Shown: in pieces, positions 6,506 through 10,687 of the stretch
How the letters are laid out: each line of letters opens with the position of its first letter
Numbering within the stretch: position 1 is the first letter of the stretch
Assembly: GCA_026421135.1 (NCBI GenBank)
Contig: JAPKCR010000029.1
Coordinates: forward strand, 1-10,687
DNA length: 10,687 bases
Direction: 5' to 3'
Source of the DNA: Sulfitobacter sp.
GTDB lineage: Bacteria > Pseudomonadota > Alphaproteobacteria > Rhodobacterales > Rhodobacteraceae
The notes under the pieces: generated by a model
What the model was told of the DNA's origin: nothing
What the model saw: only the letters and a program-made list of their open reading frames with translations
Databases searched by the model: none
Program-made: the position numbers and the translations under genes

Positions 6506-7463
6506 ACTTTGCCTTGCGGTACTTTTCCAGCCCGCCAGTATGCATCACCCGGCCCATCAAAGGAGCCCCGATGATTGTTTCGGCTTTCTGCGCGGCAAGG
6601 ATCAGTTTATCCAAGTCAATGCCGGTTTCGATCCCCAGTTCGTGACACAGGAATACCATATCTTCGGTGCTGACATTGCCTGCCGCTCGGGCGTGGCCAT
6701 GACCGGCAAAAGGACATCCCCCAAGTCCCGCAACCGAGCTTTCGAACATGTCCACACCCATGCTGAGTGCGGCATAGACATTGGCGATACCAAGCCCGCG
6801 CGTGTCATGGATATGCATGCCGAGGCGGGCCTCGGGGGCCATGTCGCGCAGTGCTCCGATCATGCGTTTGACCGCTTCGGGGTTGCCCCAACCCATCGTG
6901 TCAGCGATCACAAGAATTGGCAACGGGATGTTTTCATCGGCGCACAGATCAAGGATGAAACGGAAATCGTCTAGCACCCGTTCCTGCGGAATCTCGCCTT
7001 CGAAATTGCAGCCAAATGCGGTCATCACATAAGCCGCGTCAACTGTCAGCCCCTCGGCTTTGTAAAGCTTGACCCATTCACGCTGTTTCTCGCGCATTTC
7101 CATTGATGAGGCGTTGTTGTTCTTCCGCGAAAACCTATCGGAGGGGTAGAAAAGCAAGCGCGGGTCGATATCGACATCATGCGCGGTCATCGCCTTGCGA
7201 AACCCTTTGTCGTTCAGCCAAAGCGCCGTGTAATTGACACCGGGCACGCGTTTGATGCGTTGAAACAGCTCTCCCGTGTCAGCCATTTGCGGCACGTATT
7301 TCGGACTGACAAAGCTACCGACCTGAATACGTTTCAAACCTGTGTCGGACAGCAGATCAATGAGCTCAATACGCTGCTCGATAGGATAAATCGTTTTCTC
7401 GATCTGGAAGCCTTCGCGCGGGCCTTCCTCGCGGATTTCGACGAATTTGGGAAAATCGCTCAT
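6504..7463 (-). CDS. HMG-CoA lyase-family enzyme (DRE-TIM metallolyase superfamily)
   Basis: A 319-residue TIM-barrel lyase of the HMG-CoA lyase family, which cleaves 3-hydroxy-3-methylglutaryl-CoA to acetoacetate and acetyl-CoA with a divalent metal. Landmarks are REEGPREGFQ (11-20, family REVGPRDGLQ), IQVGSFVSPKYVPQMAD (46-62), IADTMGWGNP (186-195), MHIHDTRGLG (216-225, metal-ligand His217 and His219), GLGGCPFAG (246-254, catalytic Cys250) and AGNVSTED (261-268). Length is normal. Two departures stand out. The Asp that follows the catalytic Arg in HMG-CoA lyase (Arg41-Asp42 in human) is Glu17 here, and the loop between the Cys and the conserved Asn is four residues longer (CPFAGHGHARAAGN against CPYAKGASGN). 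The ATG at 7463 overlaps the carboxylase stop as ATGA. In leucine degradation this enzyme acts right after carboxylation and hydration, and its placement directly behind the carboxylase genes fits. The substrate may be larger or more polar than HMG-CoA. Confidence 0.93.
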   Translation of the reverse strand: MSDFPKFVEIREEGPREGFQIEKTIYPIEQRIELIDLLSDTGLKRIQVGSFVSPKYVPQMADTGELFQRIKRVPGVNYTALWLNDKGFRKAMTAHDVDIDPRLLFYPSDRFSRKNNNASSMEMREKQREWVKLYKAEGLTVDAAYVMTAFGCNFEGEIPQERVLDDFRFILDLCADENIPLPILVIADTMGWGNPEAVKRMIGALRDMAPEARLGMHIHDTRGLGIANVYAALSMGVDMFESSVAGLGGCPFAGHGHARAAGNVSTEDMVFLCHELGIETGIDLDKLILAAQKAETIIGAPLMGRVMHTGGLEKYRKAK

Positions 7464-9481
7464 TTCGGTTCGCTTTCATTAGGGGCAATTTCGGCGATGG
7501 TCTGACCGCGGTCGACCATCATGCCTTTGGTTACAGAAATGTTGATGGCGATTCCTGCCGCTGCAGCCTTTATCGATATTTCCATCTTCATGGATTCCAT
7601 AACGGCGATTACATCGCCTTCGGCGACCAAATCTCCATCAGAAACAACAACATCAACGATCATACCGGTGAGCGGGGATTCCACCATCCGCTCGGCTGCC
7701 CCTTCACTGCCCGCAAAAGCCAGGGGCGGGGCGGCGTGAAACAGGCGGCGGGCGTCGGCCGTGGTGATTTCGATAGCATTGCCGGTGACGCGGGCATCCA
7801 GCATCAGGGTTTCGCCGTTATGGGTAACGCGCCAGCGCCCTGTTTCCAGTTTAAGACAGGTCAGGGACAAAGGCACTTCATTCGCATCAAAAACGGTAAA
7901 ATAACCGCCCGACCCAATCGGGCCTACGCGCAGTTCTTCGTGCTTGGCACCCTTCTCCGATCCCATCAGGGTGACACGCTGGTCCGCCTCGACCAAAGCA
8001 TCGCCTGCGTTTAGCCGCCAGCCAGTAAAGGTCGAACGATTGCTCCAAGGATTGGTGGTGTCGTCAGTTCGCCCGTTGCTGACAAATAGCACGGCTGCGA
8101 CAGCGCGCCACAGGTTGGCGGTTGCGTCTGCCGGAGGTGTGGTCAGCGCATCAAGGCGGGTGTCGATCCAGCGGGTATGCACGTTCATCGCGGCAAATTC
8201 GGGATCGCGCGCCAGCGCCGTCAGGAAACTACGGTTTGACTGAACGCCCGCGACGATGGTGTGATCTAACGCCTCGGCCAGCCGGGCCAGCGCCGTTTCG
8301 CGGTCGACCGCGTGAACAATAAGCTTGGCAATCATCGGATCGTAAAACGGGCTAACCTCGTCGCCGGTTTCGACACCGCTGTCGATGCGGATGCCCTTGG
8401 GCAGCGATAGGGTGGTGATCTTGCCGGTTGAAGGCGCAAAGTTATTGGCGGGGTCTTCGGCATACAGCCGCGCCTCGACGGCGTGGCCAGTGCAGGTGAT
8501 ATCACCTTGGGTGATCCCAAGGCCCGCGCCCTGGGCAATGCGCAGATGCATCGCCACCAGATCAAGGCCGGTGATCGCTTCGGTCACCGGGTGTTCGACC
8601 TGAATCCGCGGATTAACCTCGAGGAAAAAATAGTTGTCGCCCGCGACCAGAAACTCAACCGTACCCAATCCACGATAGTTCAAGCTCTCTCCCAGTTTCA
8701 CCGCATCCGTTGCAATCTGGTCAAGCAAGGTACGTGGCAGACCCCATGCCGGAGCTTCCTCGATCACCTTTTGATGACGGCGCTGCAGAGTGCAGTCGCG
8801 TTCAAACAGATGCACCACATGGCCCGCGCCGTCGCCCGCAATTTGCACCTCGACGTGTCGCGCGGCAGGCAGGAAGCGTTCCAGCAACATGCCCTCGGAC
8901 CCGAATGTGGACTTCGCCTCACGCAGGGCCCCTTCGATGTCTTGCACCAATGTGTTCTCAGTTTCGACCAGACGCTGACCGCGCCCGCCACCGCCACCAA
9001 CAGCCTTGAGAAGCACCGGGAAGCCCATCTCGCGCACTGCGGCGGCAATTTCGGCGGGGTCGGATTTGGCACCGCTCGCGCCAGAGACCACCGGAACGCC
9101 TGCCGCAATCGCCGCGTCTTTGGCGCTGGCCTTGTCACCGAAACGATCCAGCGTTTCGGCCGTTGGGCCGACAAAGATCATCCCGGCGGCTTCGACAGCA
9201 TTGGCAAAATCCGGATTCTCGGCCAGAAAGCCATAGCCGGGATGGATCGCATCGGCACCCACTTGGCGCGCGGCGTCAAGCACAGCGTCGATCCTGAGGT
9301 AGCTTTCGCTGGCCGGCCCCGCCCCGATCAGGATGGAGCGACCAATTTCGCGCACATGCAGTGCGTTCGCGTCTGCCTCTGAGTGAACGCCCACGGGGGT
9401 GATACCCTGCGCGCGCGCGGTGCGGGCAATTCGGCAGGCAATCTCGCCACGGTTGGCAATGAGCAATGTATTGATTTTCAT
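7460..9481 (-). CDS. Acyl-CoA carboxylase alpha subunit (biotin carboxylase plus biotin carrier domain)
   Basis: A 673-residue biotin-dependent carboxylase alpha subunit of the methylcrotonyl/geranyl/propionyl-CoA carboxylase type. It carboxylates its own biotin with ATP and bicarbonate and hands the carboxyl group to the beta subunit. The N-terminal biotin carboxylase domain begins LLIANRGEIACRIARTA (6-22). It has GDKASAK (115-121, nucleotide-site Lys117), the glycine-rich VGGGGGRGQRLV (161-172, normally GGGGKGMR), FLEVNPRIQVEHPVTE (286-301) with catalytic Glu, Asn and Arg, and HAVEARLYAED (333-343). A BT-like linking region follows, then the biotinyl domain (about 600-670) with VMESMKMEI, where Lys632 is the biotinylation site; Ser replaces the common Ala. 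Length fits MCC alpha (about 650-670). The ATG at 9481 is chosen for its GAGGAGAG site; the upstream ATG at 9589 would add 36 residues before a typical N-terminus. The beta subunit gene ends ten bases upstream. Confidence 0.95.
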   Translation of the reverse strand: MKINTLLIANRGEIACRIARTARAQGITPVGVHSEADANALHVREIGRSILIGAGPASESYLRIDAVLDAARQVGADAIHPGYGFLAENPDFANAVEAAGMIFVGPTAETLDRFGDKASAKDAAIAAGVPVVSGASGAKSDPAEIAAAVREMGFPVLLKAVGGGGGRGQRLVETENTLVQDIEGALREAKSTFGSEGMLLERFLPAARHVEVQIAGDGAGHVVHLFERDCTLQRRHQKVIEEAPAWGLPRTLLDQIATDAVKLGESLNYRGLGTVEFLVAGDNYFFLEVNPRIQVEHPVTEAITGLDLVAMHLRIAQGAGLGITQGDITCTGHAVEARLYAEDPANNFAPSTGKITTLSLPKGIRIDSGVETGDEVSPFYDPMIAKLIVHAVDRETALARLAEALDHTIVAGVQSNRSFLTALARDPEFAAMNVHTRWIDTRLDALTTPPADATANLWRAVAAVLFVSNGRTDDTTNPWSNRSTFTGWRLNAGDALVEADQRVTLMGSEKGAKHEELRVGPIGSGGYFTVFDANEVPLSLTCLKLETGRWRVTHNGETLMLDARVTGNAIEITTADARRLFHAAPPLAFAGSEGAAERMVESPLTGMIVDVVVSDGDLVAEGDVIAVMESMKMEISIKAAAAGIAINISVTKGMMVDRGQTIAEIAPNESEPK

Positions 9482-9485
9482 GATA

Positions 9486-9493
9486 CTCTCCTC
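9486..9493 (-). promoter_or_regulatory. Ribosome binding site of the biotin carboxylase gene
   Basis: GAGGAGAG lies four bases before the ATG at 9481 on the minus strand (core GGAG six bases away), and its first bases belong to the TGA of the carboxyltransferase gene. It fixes the start at 9481 and suggests coupled synthesis of the two carboxylase subunits, which assemble in equal amounts in this family. Confidence 0.8.
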
Positions 9494-10687
9494 AGAACCG
9501 GAACACGCCAAAATTGGTTTCAACTTTCGGTCGCCGCGAGGCGACATCCAGCAGCAACGCCAGCACATCACGGGTCTCGGAGGGTTCAATCACGTTGTCG
9601 GCCCACAGATTTGACGCAAAATTATAGGCACCCTGGAAATCTTCGTATTCCTTGCGAACCGGAGCCTTAAAGACTTCTTCTTCTTCAGGGGTCCATGTCA
9701 TGTCGTCGCGTGCCAGAATTTGCGCGCGCACCTGTGCCAAAACACTGGCGGCCTGTTCCGGCCCCATGATTGCCGAGCGCCCCGAGGGCCACATGAACAT
9801 CGCGTCTGGTTGAAATGGACGGCCTAGCATCGCCAGATAGCCGGCACCATAAGACCCACCGGTAATCACCGTATATTTTGGCACCCGGGCCGACGACATG
9901 GCGGTGATCATCTTGGCCCCGGCCTTGGCGATGCCGGCCTGTTCGGCCTCGCGGCCGACCATGAACCCATTCACATCCACCAGAAACACCAGCGGAATGT
10001 CGCGTTGAACACAAAGGTTGATGAAATGCGTGGCCTTCAGTGCCGCCTCGACGAACAGCACGCCAGTGTTGGCAAGGATGCCAACCTCGTGGCCATGAAT
10101 GCGCGCCCAGCCGGTCATCATGGTGTCGCCATACAGCGGTTTGAATTCGTGAAAATCGCTACCATCCACAAGGCGGGCAACAATCTCGCGGTTGTCGGTG
10201 GGCACTTTGGCATCGCGGCTGACGATGCCGTGAATATCCTCAACCGGATAAGCGGGAGGGATGGCCGCGGCAGGGGTTTTTCGGGGGCTCGATATTTCCC
10301 CTAAATGCGATACTATCTGGCGAGTGATGGCCAGTGCGTGGGCGTCATCTTCGGCCAGATGGTCGGTAACTCCCGACACCGAGCTGTGCATTTTGCCCCC
10401 GCCCAGCGTTTCGGCGTCTACCTTTTCGCCGGTCGCAGCAAAAGTTAGCTCGGGTCCGCCAAGATACATGAAGCCTTGGCCGCGCACGATCACAATCTCG
10501 TCGCAAAGCGCCGGAATATAGGCTCCGCCCGCCGTACATGGCCCCATGACCACAGCAATCTGTGGCACGCCGTCCCCCGACATGCCAACCTGCTGGTGAA
10601 AGATCGAACCGAACTGGCCCTCGTCGGGAAAGATATTTGCGATTTCGGGCAAGAACGCCCCTCCGCTGTCGACCAGTGTAATCACGG
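9492..10687 (-). CDS. Acyl-CoA carboxylase beta subunit (carboxyltransferase), C-terminal part (5' end outside window)
   Basis: The last ~397 residues of a carboxyltransferase subunit of the methylcrotonyl/geranyl-CoA carboxylase type, which accepts the carboxyl group from carboxybiotin and places it on an enoyl- or acyl-CoA. MCC beta is about 535 residues, so some 135-140 are missing. Counting from the first full codon (10685): LVDSGGAFLP (4-13), GPCTAGGAYIPALCDE (48-63, N-domain oxyanion hole), FMYLGGPELTFAATGE (72-87), GDTMMTGWARIHGHEVGI (186-203), VNGFMVGREAEQAGIAKAGA (238-257), TGGSYGAGYLAMLGRPF (275-291) and the closing FGVFRF. The backbone follows MCC beta rather than PCC beta or AccA/D. 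Several segments around the acyl and biotin sites differ from the MCC consensus: QFGSIFHQQV against HFGRIF(Y/F)NQA, GGSYGAGYLAMLGR against GGSFGAGNYGMCGR, and MWPSGRSAIMGPEQA against MWPNARISVMGGEQA. A substrate other than 3-methylcrotonyl-CoA is therefore plausible. Confidence 0.95.
   Translation of the reverse strand, partial: VITLVDSGGAFLPEIANIFPDEGQFGSIFHQQVGMSGDGVPQIAVVMGPCTAGGAYIPALCDEIVIVRGQGFMYLGGPELTFAATGEKVDAETLGGGKMHSSVSGVTDHLAEDDAHALAITRQIVSHLGEISSPRKTPAAAIPPAYPVEDIHGIVSRDAKVPTDNREIVARLVDGSDFHEFKPLYGDTMMTGWARIHGHEVGILANTGVLFVEAALKATHFINLCVQRDIPLVFLVDVNGFMVGREAEQAGIAKAGAKMITAMSSARVPKYTVITGGSYGAGYLAMLGRPFQPDAMFMWPSGRSAIMGPEQAASVLAQVRAQILARDDMTWTPEEEEVFKAPVRKEYEDFQGAYNFASNLWADNVIEPSETRDVLALLLDVASRRPKVETNFGVFRF

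Noticed and set aside
6047..6974. Plus-strand open frames of 175 and 262 codons opposite the SDR and HMG-CoA lyase-like genes
   Set aside because: Both lie antisense to genes with clear motifs, give low-complexity Ala/Pro/Ser-rich translations, and have no convincing ribosome binding site.
8483..9382. 299-codon plus-strand open frame opposite the biotin carboxylase gene
   Set aside because: It is antisense to a strongly conserved coding region, and its translation shows no recognisable family or motif; high GC makes such long shadow frames common.
9530..9545. GTCGCC/GGCGAC 6-bp stem with a GCGA (GNRA-type) loop
   Set aside because: It lies within the carboxyltransferase coding sequence, and the GNRA loop would exist only in a plus-strand transcript, for which there is no gene here. 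Probably chance in GC-rich sequence.
9482..9589. N-terminal extension of the biotin carboxylase from the ATG at 9589
   Set aside because: It overlaps the carboxyltransferase gene by about 100 bases, encodes residues unlike the family, and the start at 9481 has a strong ribosome binding site.
6504..10687. Simple assignment as a leucine degradation (liu) operon with gene symbols liuB, liuD and liuE
   Set aside because: The order and enzyme types are similar, but the beta subunit and lyase diverge at active-site positions and the partner genes do not belong to the usual liu cluster, so symbols were withheld.
1..10687. Mobile elements, CRISPR, RNA genes, prophage or defence genes
   Set aside because: No transposase, repeat arrays, tRNA- or rRNA-like segments or integrase were seen on either strand; coding is continuous and metabolic throughout.

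Overview
The window is a compact catabolic locus from a proteobacterium. GC is moderately high (roughly 55-60% by eye), genes overlap tightly with TGATG, ATGA and GTGA junctions, and the gene families (CaiB/BaiF, HMG-CoA lyase-like, biotin-dependent acyl-CoA carboxylase, MFE-2-like SDR, HTD2/MaoC-like hydratase) suggest an alphaproteobacterium, perhaps of the Rhodobacterales/Roseobacter type. That placement is an inference from style, not from a marker gene.

Layout. On the plus strand, at the left edge, are the last ~97 codons of an enoyl-CoA hydratase/isomerase (1-296). A 398-residue PaaK-like member of the AMP-binding superfamily follows (323-1519). A 35-base convergent gap (1520-1554) separates these from eight minus-strand genes that fill the rest of the window. 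Read in the direction of transcription they are: acyl-CoA carboxylase carboxyltransferase subunit (partial, right edge), biotin carboxylase/BCCP subunit, HMG-CoA lyase-family enzyme, SDR dehydrogenase, short citrate-synthase-family (citryl-CoA lyase-like) protein, CaiB/BaiF CoA-transferase, acyl-CoA dehydrogenase, and an HTD2/MaoC-like hydratase. Gaps between minus-strand genes run from a 4-base overlap to 10 bases, so this looks like one transcript whose promoter lies beyond the right edge. No RNA genes, mobile elements, CRISPR arrays or gene-free stretches over 300 bases were seen.

How the genes may work together. Acyl-CoA dehydrogenase, biotin carboxylase pair, hydratase and HMG-CoA lyase-like enzyme match the logic of leucine/isovalerate (Liu) and acyclic terpene (Atu) degradation: dehydrogenate a beta-branched acyl-CoA, carboxylate the gamma carbon, hydrate, then cleave by a retro-Claisen-type step. 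The cluster is not a standard liu or atu operon. It adds a CoA-transferase, a second carbon-carbon lyase of unrelated fold, an SDR and an HTD2-like hydratase of the type seen in itaconate/mesaconate routes, and several enzymes depart from the family consensus at active-site positions. The best reading is a dedicated pathway for a branched or polycarboxylic acid whose substrate cannot be named from sequence alone.

The points most worth a second look are the PaaK-like protein that lacks both the adenylation P-loop and the C-terminal lysine, the citrate-synthase-like protein with Thr in place of the catalytic Asp, the HMG-CoA lyase homologue with Glu in place of a metal-ligand Asp and a longer catalytic loop, and the combination of these enzymes in one operon.
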